Shown: positions 18,431 through 26,845 of the stretch, in pieces
Layout: every line of letters begins with the position of its first letter
Position numbering within the stretch: the first letter of the stretch is position 1
Source: Terracoccus luteus
GTDB taxonomy: Bacteria > Actinomycetota > Actinomycetes > Actinomycetales > Dermatophilaceae
NCBI RefSeq assembly: GCF_003635045.1
Contig: NZ_RBXT01000001.1
Coordinates: 806,001-870,000 of the forward strand
Reading direction: 5' to 3'
Length of the DNA stretch: 64,000 nt
Translations under genes and position numbers: made by a program
The notes under the pieces: model-generated
Seen by the model: only the letters and a program-made list of their open reading frames with translations
The model's database searches: none
What the model was told of the DNA's origin: nothing

Positions 18431-19387
18431 GTGGCGCCGGTCCCCGGCGGTCGCGCGGTCGTCGTGCGGGTGCCTGCGAGCAGCGCCAACCTCGGACCGG
18501 GCTTCGACTCCGTCGGCCTCGCCCTGGGGTTGTGGGACGAGTACGTCGTCACCGCGCTCGACGAGCCCGGTCTCGTCGTCGAGGTGCAGGGTGAAGGGGC
18601 CGACGACGTGCCCCTCGACGGCCGTCACCTCGTCGTCGCCACGATGCACGAGACGTGGTCGCGCCTCGGCGTCGACCCGCCCGCCGGGTTGCGCCTGAGC
18701 GCCTCGAACGGGGTGCCGCACGGCCGGGGTCTCGGGTCGTCGGCGACGGCCATCGTCGCGGGTGTCGTTGCCGCACAAGCTCTTTCGACGGATGCCGGGT
18801 GGCCCGACGCAGGTGCGCCGGTGCCCTTCGACCACGCCGTCGCCGGCGACATCTCCAGCCGCCTCGAGGGGCATCCCGACAACGCGTCGGCCAGCGTGCA
18901 CGGCGGGCTCACGGTCAGCTGGATGCCCGACGCCTCGGGCCGCGACCGCGGTGACCGCACCGTGACGGCCCGGCCCGCCCTGCACCCCGACGTCGACGTC
19001 GTCGCCTTCGTGCCCGACACGCAGCTCGCGACCCGGACGGCCCGAGCCGTGCTGCCCGCCCAGGTGCCCCTCGCGGACGCCGCGGCCGGGGCGGGTCGCT
19101 GCGCGCTGCTCGTCCACGCGCTCACCACCGACCCCGCCCACCTGCACGCCGCGACGCGCGACTGGCTGCACCAGGACGCCCGGCGCGACTCCTACCCCGT
19201 CACCATGGCCCTCGTCGACGAGCTGCGGGCGGCGGGCCACGCCGCCTTCGTGTCGGGCGCGGGCCCGACGGTGCTCGTGCTGACGACGACCGACCGCACC
19301 GACGGGGTCGTCACCGACGCGCCCGGGTGGCATCGGATCACGCCCGGGATCGCCCTCACGGGTGCCTCGGCCCGCGTCGCCGACTGA
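18431..19387 (+). CDS. thrB: Homoserine kinase
   Basis: A 318-residue GHMP-family kinase that phosphorylates homoserine for ThrC. The substrate-binding PASSANLGPGFDSVG block, the ATP loop PHGRGLGSSATAIV and the C-terminal GAGPTVL motif are all present. GTG at 18431 is 1 nt past the thrC stop. Transcription probably ends at the weak hairpin 19399-19427 before the rho promoter. Confidence 0.95.
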   Translation: MAPVPGGRAVVVRVPASSANLGPGFDSVGLALGLWDEYVVTALDEPGLVVEVQGEGADDVPLDGRHLVVATMHETWSRLGVDPPAGLRLSASNGVPHGRGLGSSATAIVAGVVAAQALSTDAGWPDAGAPVPFDHAVAGDISSRLEGHPDNASASVHGGLTVSWMPDASGRDRGDRTVTARPALHPDVDVVAFVPDTQLATRTARAVLPAQVPLADAAAGAGRCALLVHALTTDPAHLHAATRDWLHQDARRDSYPVTMALVDELRAAGHAAFVSGAGPTVLVLTTTDRTDGVVTDAPGWHRITPGIALTGASARVAD

Positions 19388-19398
19388 CCCGCCCCACC

Positions 19399-19427
19399 GG
19401 CCCCCGGGCGGAGGGCAGGCGGGGGCC
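19399..19427 (+). terminator. Weak hairpin after thrB
   Basis: GGCCCCCG (19399-19406) pairs with CGGGGGCC (19420-19427) around a 13-nt loop, without a T-run. Confidence 0.35.
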
Positions 19428-19492
19428 CAACGGCGCTCGGGGCGCGGTCGGGACGGGCGCGCGACGGGTGCGGGCCGGCATCCGCCCGGTGA

Positions 19493-19498
19493 TAGGGT
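19493..19498 (+). promoter_or_regulatory. Predicted -10 box of rho
   Basis: TAGGGT fits TANNNT and predicts a start near 19505 with a leader of about 170 nt. The leader opens with a 7-bp hairpin (GTGCACC 19503-19509 / GGTGCAC 19533-19539). rho is autoregulated in several bacteria through its leader, so this long leader may serve that; this is inference. Confidence 0.35.
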
Positions 19499-19674
19499 CG
19501 GCGTGCACCAGCAGGCCGCGACGTCGCAGGCCGGTGCACCACCCCACGGCAGGGCCGCTCGTCGGCCCGAGGCGCAGTGCGCCGCTCGGGGACCCACATC
19601 GGTCAGCCGTCGGCTGGCCCCAGTTCGGCCCCGAGGGATCCGCCGGGGTCGCGAACGAGGGGGAAGGATCCTTC

Positions 19675-22053
19675 GTGTCAGAAACCACCACCCGCCCGCT
19701 GTCCGGGCTGTCCGCCATGAAGCTCGACGAGCTCAAGGGCGTGGCCTCGTCGATGGGCATCACCGGCACCGGGCGGATGCGCAAGGGCGACCTCGTCGAG
19801 GCCATCAAGGCGCGCCAGTCGGGCGGTAGCTCGGCCGCGGCTGCCGCTGCCGCCACTGCCACTGCCGCCTCGGCGCAGCCCGCTGCCACGACCGTGTCGG
19901 CCCCGGCCGGCCCGGTGCGCGGCGAGCAGCAGGCCGCCGACGCACCCGCCGCCGGACCGACCACCCGTGACGCCGCCCGCGAGACTGCCCGTGACGCGGC
20001 CGGTGACGCTGCCCGTGAGACCCGGGATGCCGGGGCCACCGACGCCGCGGCCCCTCGCGGCCGCGCCTCCCGCCGGGTGACGCGCTCGGCCAGCGCCCCG
20101 GAGACCACCGCCGCGCCGTCGGGCTCGACGTCCGCCACCGACCGGAGCGGCGAGCGCGTGACCGGCGCCACCGAGCGTCGCGGTGACGTCAGCGCCGACC
20201 GTCCTGCTGACGACCGCGGCGAGCGCCGTGCCGACGACCGCGGTGACCGTGGCGACGAGGGGCAGGGCGACACCGCTCAGGGCACGTCCACCTCGCCCGA
20301 CGCCCAGGCCCGTGAGGAACGCCTCCAGCGCCGCGCGGCCCGCTTCGAGCGACAGCGGGCCGAGCGGGCCGAGCGTGGTGAGCGACCGGCCGCCGACCGT
20401 CCCTCCGCCGACCGTGCCGACCGTGCCGACCGCACCGACCGGTCGGGACAGACCGACCGTGACCGCAGCGACCGCGCCCGTGAGCTGGCCGCCGAGCTGC
20501 GCGCCGAGCGCCTCGGCGGCGAGGGCCGCGGCTCCCGTCCCGACGGCGACGCACGTCAGGACGACCGCCAGTCTGACCGCCAGGACGACCGCGAGAACGA
20601 GCGCCAGGCCGACGCCCAGTACGAGCGCCAGAACGAGCGGCAGAACGAGCGGCAGAACGAGCGCGGCGACGACCGTGAGGACGACCGGGGCGGCCAGCAC
20701 GACGACCGCGACCAGCGCCAGGGCCAGCCGTCGCAGCAGGGCCAGCAGGGGCAGCAGGGCCAGAACCGCTTCGACGACGACGAGCGGGGCAGCCGTCGCA
20801 GCCGCAACCGCCAGCGCAGCCGCGACCGCAAGCGCGGCCGGGAGCGCACCGGCACCCAGGACTGGGCCGACAACGAGCTGCAGGTCAGCGACGACGACGT
20901 GCTGGTGCCCGTGGCCGGCATCCTCGACGTGCTCGACAACTACGCCTTCGTGCGCACGTCCGGCTACCTGCCCGGCCCGAACGACGTCTACGTGCCGCTC
21001 GGCATGGTCAAGAAGCACGGGCTGCGCAAGGGCGACGCCGTCACCGGTGCCGTCAAGGCGCTGCGCGAGGGCGAGCAGCCGCAGGGCAACGTCGGGCGCC
21101 AGAAGTTCAACGCGCTCGTGCGGCTCGACTCCGTCAACGGCACCTCGCCCGACGAGGCCGTCACCCGGGTCGAGTTCAGCAAGCTGACGCCGCTCTACCC
21201 GCAGGACCGGCTGCGCCTCGAGACCGAGTCGCAGGTGCTGACGACGCGGATCATCGACCTCGTCACCCCCATCGGCAAGGGCCAGCGCGGCCTCATCGTC
21301 GCGCCCGCCAAGGCCGGCAAGACGATGATCATGCAGACGCTCGCCAACGCCGTCACGGCGAACAACCCCGAGTGCCACCTCATGGTCGTCCTCGTCGACG
21401 AGCGGCCCGAGGAGGTCACCGACATGCAGCGGGCCGTCAAGGGCGAGGTCATCTCCTCGACCTTCGACCGCCCGGCCGACGACCACACGACGGTCGCCGA
21501 GCTGGCCATCGAGCGGGCCAAACGCCTCGTCGAGCTCGGCCACGACGTCGTCGTGCTGCTCGACTCGATCACCAAGCTCGGTCGCGCCTACAACCTGTCG
21601 GCGCCGGCCAGCGGGCGCATCCTCTCGGGCGGTGTCGACTCCGCGGCGCTCTACCCGCCGAAGAAGTTCTTCGGCGCGGCCCGCAACATCGAGAACGGTG
21701 GCTCGCTGACCATCCTCGCCACCGCCCTCGTCGAGACCGGCTCGAAGATGGACGAGGTGATCTTCGAGGAGTTCAAGGGCACCGGCAACATGGAGCTGCG
21801 CCTCTCGCGTGACCTCGCCAACCGCCGCATCTTCCCGGCCGTCGACATCAACGCCTCCGGCACCCGCCGTGAGGAGCTGCTGCTCGCCGACGAGGAGCTG
21901 AAGATCATGTGGAAGCTGCGTCGGGTCCTCGCCTCCCTCGACAACCAGCAGGGCATGGAGCTGCTCATCGAGCGGCTGCGCAGGACGAAGACGAACTACG
22001 AGTTCCTCACCAAGGTGGCCCAGACGAGCGGCAACCGCCTCGACGAGGTCTGA
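19675..22053 (+). CDS. rho: Transcription termination factor Rho with very long disordered insert
   Basis: A 792-residue hexameric RNA helicase that ends untranslated transcripts; E. coli Rho has 419 residues. Residues about 5-50 form the Rho_N helical domain (LDELKGVASSMGI ... RKGDLVEAIKARQ). About 52-405 is a disordered insert rich in Arg, Asp, Glu, Gln, Asn and Ala, with ADRADRADRTDRS, ERQNERQNERQNER and GQQGQQGQQGQ repeats. The RNA-binding OB fold starts near 407; Walker A (APAKAGKT) begins at 543; the Q-loop and R-loop region is normal. GTG at 19675 has GAAGGA 7 nt upstream. Actinobacterial Rho often carries such inserts, but this one is large. Confidence 0.95.
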   Translation: MSETTTRPLSGLSAMKLDELKGVASSMGITGTGRMRKGDLVEAIKARQSGGSSAAAAAAATATAASAQPAATTVSAPAGPVRGEQQAADAPAAGPTTRDAARETARDAAGDAARETRDAGATDAAAPRGRASRRVTRSASAPETTAAPSGSTSATDRSGERVTGATERRGDVSADRPADDRGERRADDRGDRGDEGQGDTAQGTSTSPDAQAREERLQRRAARFERQRAERAERGERPAADRPSADRADRADRTDRSGQTDRDRSDRARELAAELRAERLGGEGRGSRPDGDARQDDRQSDRQDDRENERQADAQYERQNERQNERQNERGDDREDDRGGQHDDRDQRQGQPSQQGQQGQQGQNRFDDDERGSRRSRNRQRSRDRKRGRERTGTQDWADNELQVSDDDVLVPVAGILDVLDNYAFVRTSGYLPGPNDVYVPLGMVKKHGLRKGDAVTGAVKALREGEQPQGNVGRQKFNALVRLDSVNGTSPDEAVTRVEFSKLTPLYPQDRLRLETESQVLTTRIIDLVTPIGKGQRGLIVAPAKAGKTMIMQTLANAVTANNPECHLMVVLVDERPEEVTDMQRAVKGEVISSTFDRPADDHTTVAELAIERAKRLVELGHDVVVLLDSITKLGRAYNLSAPASGRILSGGVDSAALYPPKKFFGAARNIENGGSLTILATALVETGSKMDEVIFEEFKGTGNMELRLSRDLANRRIFPAVDINASGTRREELLLADEELKIMWKLRRVLASLDNQQGMELLIERLRRTKTNYEFLTKVAQTSGNRLDEV
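20623..20658 (+). repeat. 12-bp tandem repeat within rho
   Basis: Three near-identical in-frame units (GAGCGCCAGAAC, then GAGCGGCAGAAC twice) encode ERQN repeats in the disordered insert. Further imperfect GACCGT/GCCGAC repeats lie at about 20395-20470. Confidence 0.85.
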
Positions 22054-22169
22054 GCCGAGCGCCACGCCCGCACCACCTGCACGACACCGGATGCCGTCCG
22101 TTCCCGTCACGGGGCCGGGCGGCCTCCGCGTCCCCGGGGTCACCCCCTGTGGACGGGCGGCGGCACGAG

Positions 22170-23135
22170 ATGGCCGAGGTGGGGGATCGTCTCGTCATGG
22201 GGAGTCCGCGTCGGCACGACAGGGCGCTGCGGGCCACGGTCGTGGCAGCGGCGTCGGGAGGCGTCGCCCACCGCCGTGACCTCCGGGCCGCCGGCCTGAC
22301 GCGTCACGACGTGGCGACCGAGGTCGCAGCGGGGCGGTGGCTCGCCGTGGGGCGCCACACCGTGGCGACCACGACCGGCGACCCGTCGAGGGAGGCCCTG
22401 TGGTGGCGGGCGGTGTGGGAGTCGGGGGCCGGAGCGGTGCTCGACGGGGTGTCGGCACTCCAGGCGCAGGGCATGACGGGCTTCGAGACCGCGGTCATCG
22501 ACGTCTCCATGCCCTCCGCCAACCGGGACCACGACGTCGCCGGGGTGCGGCTGCACCGTCGCCGCGTCGTCGGTCCGGTCGCCGGTGGCGGCATCCCACG
22601 GGCGCACCCGGTGCAGGCGACCATCCGTGCCGCGCAGTGGGCGACGTCCGACCGGCAGGCGGCGCTGCTGCTCTGCCTGCCCGTGCAGCAGCGCCTCGTC
22701 CGGCCCGACGACCTCTTCGCCGCATGGGCCGCGGTGGGGCGCAGCCCACGGCGGGCCCTGCTCCACGCCGTCGTCCGGGACGTGTGCGACGGCGCCCAAT
22801 CGCTCGGTGAGCTCGACGTCGGCCGCCTGTGCCGACGCCGCGGCATCCCTCCGCCGTCGCGGCAGCGCCTGGTGCGGCTGCCGACCGGCCGCGTCTACCT
22901 CGACGTGGCGTGGGAGGACATCGGGCTCGTGGTCGAGATCGACGGCGGACACCACCTGCTCGCCCTCAACACGGTCGACGACGCGCTGCGTCAGAACGAG
23001 GTGACGATGGGGTCGGAGTGGGTGCTGCGCATCCCCGTCCTCGGTCTGCGGCTGGCGCCCGACCGGTTCCTCGACCAGCTGCTGAGGGCGTGGCGGCTGC
23101 GGGCCGCCGAGGCCGGGGACGGGACCGCTGTGTGA
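22170..23135 (+). CDS. DUF559 protein (AbiEi-like wHTH plus PD-(D/E)XK nuclease-like domain)
   Basis: A 321-residue protein. The N-terminal ~60 residues (ATVVAAASGGVAHRRDLRAAGL...) look like the winged helix of type IV antitoxin AbiEi proteins. The C-terminal ~100 residues are DUF559 (VVEIDGGHHLLALNTVDDALRQNEVTMGSEWVLRIP), a Vsr-like restriction-endonuclease fold in which E-x-D and downstream residues could form the metal site. Function is unknown. It is inserted between rho and rpmE, which are neighbours in mycobacteria. ATG 22170 is used; ATG 22197 is nearly as good and neither has a strong ribosome site. Its stop codon lies inside the first box of a four-box array. Confidence 0.75.
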   Translation: MAEVGDRLVMGSPRRHDRALRATVVAAASGGVAHRRDLRAAGLTRHDVATEVAAGRWLAVGRHTVATTTGDPSREALWWRAVWESGAGAVLDGVSALQAQGMTGFETAVIDVSMPSANRDHDVAGVRLHRRRVVGPVAGGGIPRAHPVQATIRAAQWATSDRQAALLLCLPVQQRLVRPDDLFAAWAAVGRSPRRALLHAVVRDVCDGAQSLGELDVGRLCRRRGIPPPSRQRLVRLPTGRVYLDVAWEDIGLVVEIDGGHHLLALNTVDDALRQNEVTMGSEWVLRIPVLGLRLAPDRFLDQLLRAWRLRAAEAGDGTAV

Positions 23136-23236
23136 TGCCAGACGGACGGTCCGACCCCTTGTGTGATGCCGACCGCGCTGCATTCGGCGCGTCTGGCATC
23201 ACACAAGGCCGGCCACACCCCGTCTGGCATCACACA
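23129..23236. repeat. Four 15-bp boxes at exact 31-bp spacing, two in each orientation
   Basis: The box TGTGTGATGCCAGAC occurs forward at 23129-23143, forward with one base missing at 23160-23173, and inverted (GTCTGGCATCACACA) at 23191-23205 and 23222-23236. The left edges are 31 bp apart each time, about three helical turns, so all four face one side of the DNA, and the set has overall dyad symmetry. The first box contains the DUF559 stop codon; the last is about 50 bp upstream of the putative rpmE promoter. It may be an operator cluster, nuclease target or dispersed repeat. Confidence 0.9.
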
Positions 23237-23287
23237 GGGCGAACGAAGCGGCCGGCGGGCGGGAATGCCGGGGGAGGGTCGGGCGTT

Positions 23288-23317
23288 TTGATGATCGTGC
23301 GCCACCTCTGGCACACT
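23288..23317 (+). promoter_or_regulatory. Possible rpmE promoter
   Basis: TTGATG (23288-23293) and CACACT (23312-23317) are 18 nt apart, a fair -35 and a poor -10 match. The predicted start would give an rpmE leader of about 80 nt. Confidence 0.25.
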
Positions 23318-23402
23318 CTCTCCGGACCGGTTCACGGACGAGCAGGCGTCACGACGACGCGGCGACGACTCCGACCCGGCCACCTGACTCTAGGAGACTG
23401 CT

Positions 23403-23618
23403 TTGAAGAAGGACCTGCACCCGAACTACGTGGAGACCACGGTCACCTGCACCTGTGGCAACACGTTCACCACGCACAGCACCGAGACCTCCGGCAAGAT
23501 CGCCGCCGACGTCTGCTCGCAGTGCCACCCGTTCTACACCGGCAAGCAGAAGATCCTCGACACCGGTGGCCGCGTCGCCCGCTTCAACGCGCGCTACGCC
23601 AAGAAGGACACCAAGTAG
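23403..23618 (+). CDS. rpmE: 50S ribosomal protein L31 (zinc-binding C+ form)
   Basis: A 71-residue protein with the zinc ligands Cys16, Cys18, Cys38 and Cys41 (CTC ... CSQC), so it is the C+ form that a zinc-free paralogue replaces under Zn limitation in many Actinobacteria. The start is TTG, fixed by TAGGAG at 23390-23395 and by the family N-terminus MKKDLHPNY. It ends 12 nt before a strong intrinsic terminator, so it is probably monocistronic. Confidence 0.96.
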   Translation: MKKDLHPNYVETTVTCTCGNTFTTHSTETSGKIAADVCSQCHPFYTGKQKILDTGGRVARFNARYAKKDTK

Positions 23619-23629
23619 GACTCCCGTCC

Positions 23630-23671
23630 GCCGGCCCCACGACCTCGGTCGTCGGGGCCGGCGTTCGTTTT
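23630..23671 (+). terminator. Strong intrinsic terminator of rpmE
   Basis: A stem of 14 bp with one bulged base (23630-23662) closes the loop CTCG and is followed by GTTCGTTTT (23663-23671), one of the few T-runs in the window. Confidence 0.85.
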
Positions 23672-23772
23672 ACCCCGGGTCGGATGCCGCCCGCCTGAGC
23701 GGCGCCCCCGGCCCGGTCCCAGCCGGGCCCGTCCCGCCCCACCCGTCCCCGCCCGCCCTCGAGGAGGACCGC

Positions 23773-24897
23773 ATGAGCGGTACGAGCAGCACGAGCGACG
23801 CCTCCCGGACGGGGACCGCCGACTCGGTGCGCGCCGTCCTCGACGAGTCCGACGAGCTCGAGACGCGGCTCGCCGACCCCGCGGTGCACACCGACCAGGA
23901 CCTCGTCCGCACCCTCAACAAGCGCTACGCCCAGCTCGGCCCGACCGTCGCCGCCGCCCGGGCGTGGCAGCACGCGACCGACGACCTCGAGGCCGCCCGC
24001 GAGCTGGCCGCCGACGACGAGGGCTTCGCCGCCGAGGTCCCCGGGCTCGAGGTCGCCCGCGACGAGGCGGCCGAGCACCTGCGCCACCTCCTCGTGCCCC
24101 GCGACCCCGACGACGACCGCGACGTCATCCTCGAGGTCAAGGCGGGCGAGGGCGGCGACGAGTCGGCCCTCTTCGCCGGCGACCTGCTGCGCATGTACCT
24201 GCGCTACGCCGAGCAGCGCGGCTGGCGCACCGCGCTCGAGGACGCCACCGAGAGCGACCTCGGCGGCTACAAGGACGTCCGCGTCTCGATCCGGGCCAAG
24301 GGCACGCCCGGCCCCGACGAGGGCCCGTGGGCGCGCCTGAAGTACGAGGGCGGCGTCCACCGCGTGCAGCGGGTGCCCGTCACCGAGAGCCAGGGCCGTA
24401 TCCACACCTCTGCCGCCGGGGTGCTCGTCATGCCCGAGGCCGAGGAGGTCGAGGTCGCCATCGACCCCAACGACCTGCGCATCGACGTCTACCGCAGCAG
24501 CGGGCCGGGCGGGCAGAGCGTCAACACGACCGACTCCGCCGTCCGCATCACCCACCTGCCGACCGGCCTCGTCGTCAGCTGCCAGAACGAGAAGTCGCAG
24601 CTGCAGAACAAGGAGGCGGCGATGCGCGTGCTGCGTGCCCGCCTCCACCAGATGGCCAAGGACGCCGCCGACGCCGAGGCGAGCGCCGCGCGCCGCAGCC
24701 AGGTCCGCACCGTCGACCGCAGCGAGCGCATCCGTACGTACAACTTCCCCGAGAACCGCCTCAGCGACCACCGCACCGGCTACAAGGCCTACAACCTCGA
24801 CGCGGTGCTCGACGGAGACCTCGACCCCGTCGTCCAGTCGGCCCTCGACGCCGACGAGCAGGCCAAGCTGGCCGCGCTCGCCGACGCGGCCGGCTGA
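23773..24897 (+). CDS. prfA: Peptide chain release factor 1
   Basis: A 374-residue class I release factor for UAA and UAG. The catalytic GGQ is G246-G247-Q248 in SGPGGQSVN; PrmC, encoded next, methylates that Gln. The codon-recognition domain is normal (the PxT tripeptide region lies near [17 protein letters not shown]). About 20 extra N-terminal residues (Ser/Thr) precede the family start. GAGGAGG is at 23761-23767, well placed for the ATG. prmC begins 28 nt downstream. Confidence 0.95.
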   Translation: MSGTSSTSDASRTGTADSVRAVLDESDELETRLADPAVHTDQDLVRTLNKRYAQLGPTVAAARAWQHATDDLEAARELAADDEGFAAEVPGLEVARDEAAEHLRHLLVPRDPDDDRDVILEVKAGEGGDESALFAGDLLRMYLRYAEQRGWRTALEDATESDLGGYKDVRVSIRAKGTPGPDEGPWARLKYEGGVHRVQRVPVTESQGRIHTSAAGVLVMPEAEEVEVAIDPNDLRIDVYRSSGPGGQSVNTTDSAVRITHLPTGLVVSCQNEKSQLQNKEAAMRVLRARLHQMAKDAADAEASAARRSQVRTVDRSERIRTYNFPENRLSDHRTGYKAYNLDAVLDGDLDPVVQSALDADEQAKLAALADAAG

Positions 24898-24925
24898 GCC
24901 GGTCGAGCCGCACGAGCGCCCTCCG

Positions 24926-25852
24926 ATGGACGACCTGAGCCCCCGCCCGTCCCACCACCCGCGGCCCGACGCCGTGGACCTGCGCACCGCGGTGCGCGCG
25001 GCGACCGCCCGGCTGCGGGAGGCCGGCATCCCCTCGCCCGAGGTGGATGCGGTCGAGCTCGCGGCGCACGCCCTCGGCGTCGACGCCCGCGAGGTCCGCA
25101 GGCTCATGGTGCTCGGTGGGCGCGCCGCGCCGCCGTCGCTCGCGACCCTCGTCGACGAGCGCGCGTCGCGGGTCCCGTTGCAGCACCTCACCGGTCGCGC
25201 GCACTTCCGCCACCTCACCCTCGCCGTCGGCCCCGGTGTCTTCGTGCCGCGGCCCGAGACCGAGACCCTCGTCGAGCTGGCCCTGGCCGAGGTCGACCGC
25301 GCCGCGGGTCGCAAGGGCGAGCCCGTGCGCGTCGTCGACCTGTGCTGCGGGTCCGGGGCGATCGCCCTCTCGCTCAAGCACGAGCGACCGGATGCCGTGG
25401 TGCGCGGTCTCGAGGTCTCGCCGGACGCGTGGGCGTGGGCCACGAGCAACCGCGACCGCCTCGGCCTCGACGTGCGGCTCGACCTCGGCGACGCGACGCA
25501 GCCCTGCTTCGGCGACTGGGCCGGCACGGTCGACGTCGTCACGGTCAACCCGCCGTACATCCCCGTCGGGGCCGTGCCGCTCGACCCCGAGGTGCGCGAC
25601 CACGACCCCGACGTCGCCCTGTACGGGGGGAGCGAGGACGGCCTCGCCATCCCGCTGCGCACCGCGGCCACCGCCGCCGCGCTGCTGCGACCCGGGGGTC
25701 TGCTGCTCATGGAGCACGCCGACAGCCAGGGCGAGAGCCTGCCGCGCCGCCTCGCCGCGGCCGGCCCGTGGACCGGCGTCACCGACCACCTCGACCTCAG
25801 CGGACGACCACGGGTCAGCACCGCACGCCGTCTGCCCGGCGGACCGTCGTAG
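24926..25852 (+). CDS. prmC: Release factor N5-glutamine methyltransferase
   Basis: A 308-residue SAM-dependent methyltransferase that modifies the GGQ glutamine of RF1 and RF2. It has an N-terminal helical domain (to about 110), SAM motif VVDLCCGSGAIAL and the substrate-binding NPPY at 208-211. The ATG at 24926 follows the prfA stop by 28 nt. The last codons overlap the -10 box of the next gene. A run of GAT/ATC codons places two copies of the scattered GGATGCC motif in the gene. Confidence 0.94.
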   Translation: MDDLSPRPSHHPRPDAVDLRTAVRAATARLREAGIPSPEVDAVELAAHALGVDAREVRRLMVLGGRAAPPSLATLVDERASRVPLQHLTGRAHFRHLTLAVGPGVFVPRPETETLVELALAEVDRAAGRKGEPVRVVDLCCGSGAIALSLKHERPDAVVRGLEVSPDAWAWATSNRDRLGLDVRLDLGDATQPCFGDWAGTVDVVTVNPPYIPVGAVPLDPEVRDHDPDVALYGGSEDGLAIPLRTAATAAALLRPGGLLLMEHADSQGESLPRRLAAAGPWTGVTDHLDLSGRPRVSTARRLPGGPS

Positions 25853-25855
25853 GCT
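25850..25855 (+). promoter_or_regulatory. Predicted -10 box of the sua5 gene (leaderless)
   Basis: TAGGCT overlaps the prmC stop codon and lies 8 nt before the GTG at 25864. Confidence 0.4.
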
Positions 25856-25863
25856 TGCCGATC

Positions 25864-26754
25864 GTGAGCGAGCGCTACGACTGCACCGACCCTGCGAACC
25901 GGACGCTCGGCATCGACTCCGCCGCGGCCGCCGTGAGACGGGGCGAGGTCGTCGTGCTGCCGACCGACACCGTCTACGGCATCGGCTGCGACGCCTTCGA
26001 CGGCAACGCCGTCGCCGACGTGCTCGCCGCCAAGGGCCGGGGGCGCGACATGCCGCCGCCCGTCCTCATCCCCACGGCGCGCACGGCCCAGGGCCTCGCG
26101 ACCCAGGTGCCCGACTACGCCCAGCGCCTCATGGAGCGCTTCTGGCCCGGGCCCCTGACGCTCGTGCTCAAGTCGCACACGTCGCTGCACTGGGACCTCG
26201 GCGAGACCAACGGCACCGTCGCCCTGCGCGTGCCCGCCAACGAGATCGCGCTCGAGCTGCTCGGCGAGATCGGCCCGATGGCGGTGACGAGCGCGAACAC
26301 GACCGGCGACCCCGCCGCGCGCACGGTCGAGGATGCCGTGGAGATGCTCGGCGACGCCGTGTCGGTCTACCTCGACGGCGGCCCCGCCTCGGACGGCGAG
26401 GCCTCGACGATCATCGACTGCACCGGCGAGGCGCCCGTGACGCTGCGGCTCGGCGCGCTCGCGCAGGAGGTCATCGACGCCGCGCTCGAGCCGGACCCCG
26501 ATCCCGACCACGACGCGCAGACCGACGACGAGACGCCCGACGCGCAGACCGACGACGAGCAGACCGACGACGAGCAGACCGACGACGAGCAGACCGACGC
26601 CGACGCCGTGGACGAGACTGACGCGCCCAGCGCCGCGGTCCCCGCCGACGCGCCGGAGCCCGTCGCGGAGCCTGCGACGATGGGGGAGTGGCGCGACGTC
26701 AGCGACGTGTCGGAGCCGACGCGCCGCACCGACGACCCGGCCCCGACGCCCTAG
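25864..26754 (+). CDS. sua5: L-threonylcarbamoyladenylate synthase (Sua5/YrdC/YwlC)
   Basis: A 296-residue enzyme that makes threonylcarbamoyl-AMP from threonine, bicarbonate and ATP for tRNA t6A37 modification. The YrdC domain fills residues 1-210 (VLPTDTVYGIGCDA, KGRGRDMPPPVLIP, ANTTGDPAA). Instead of a classic Sua5 C-terminal domain there is an 85-residue acidic tail with TDDEQTDDEQTDDEQTD repeats encoded by 15-bp units at about 26518-26600. GTG at 25864 is chosen from the TAGGCT box 8 nt upstream. Confidence 0.92.
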   Translation: MSERYDCTDPANRTLGIDSAAAAVRRGEVVVLPTDTVYGIGCDAFDGNAVADVLAAKGRGRDMPPPVLIPTARTAQGLATQVPDYAQRLMERFWPGPLTLVLKSHTSLHWDLGETNGTVALRVPANEIALELLGEIGPMAVTSANTTGDPAARTVEDAVEMLGDAVSVYLDGGPASDGEASTIIDCTGEAPVTLRLGALAQEVIDAALEPDPDPDHDAQTDDETPDAQTDDEQTDDEQTDDEQTDADAVDETDAPSAAVPADAPEPVAEPATMGEWRDVSDVSEPTRRTDDPAPTP

Positions 26755-26757
26755 GCT
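26752..26757 (+). promoter_or_regulatory. Predicted -10 box of glyA
   Basis: TAGGCT overlaps the sua5 stop and would give an 80-nt leader ending in AGGAG before the ATG at 26846. No glycine-riboswitch fold fits in that length. Confidence 0.4.
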
Positions 26758-26845
26758 GGCGCCGGCACCCGCCCGGCCACCCGGCATCCGCCGGCCTGCA
26801 CCCGCACCGACCGCACCCACCGCAGCGCGAACCAGGAGTCACCCC

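Noticed and set aside
20395-20770. Repetitive DNA in rho considered as a CRISPR array or minisatellite
   Set aside because: The repeats are short, in frame, without unique spacers, and encode the disordered insert.
23129-23236. The four-box array considered as a CRISPR remnant
   Set aside because: Boxes are 15 bp with 16-bp gaps and half of them are inverted; CRISPR repeats are longer and all in one orientation.
23584-26820. A 1078-codon open frame on the minus strand, antisense to prfA, prmC and sua5
   Set aside because: Same shadow effect; the three plus-strand genes have intact motifs and ribosome sites.
26755-26845. Glycine riboswitch ahead of glyA
   Set aside because: The leader is only about 80 nt and I see no tandem aptamer core.
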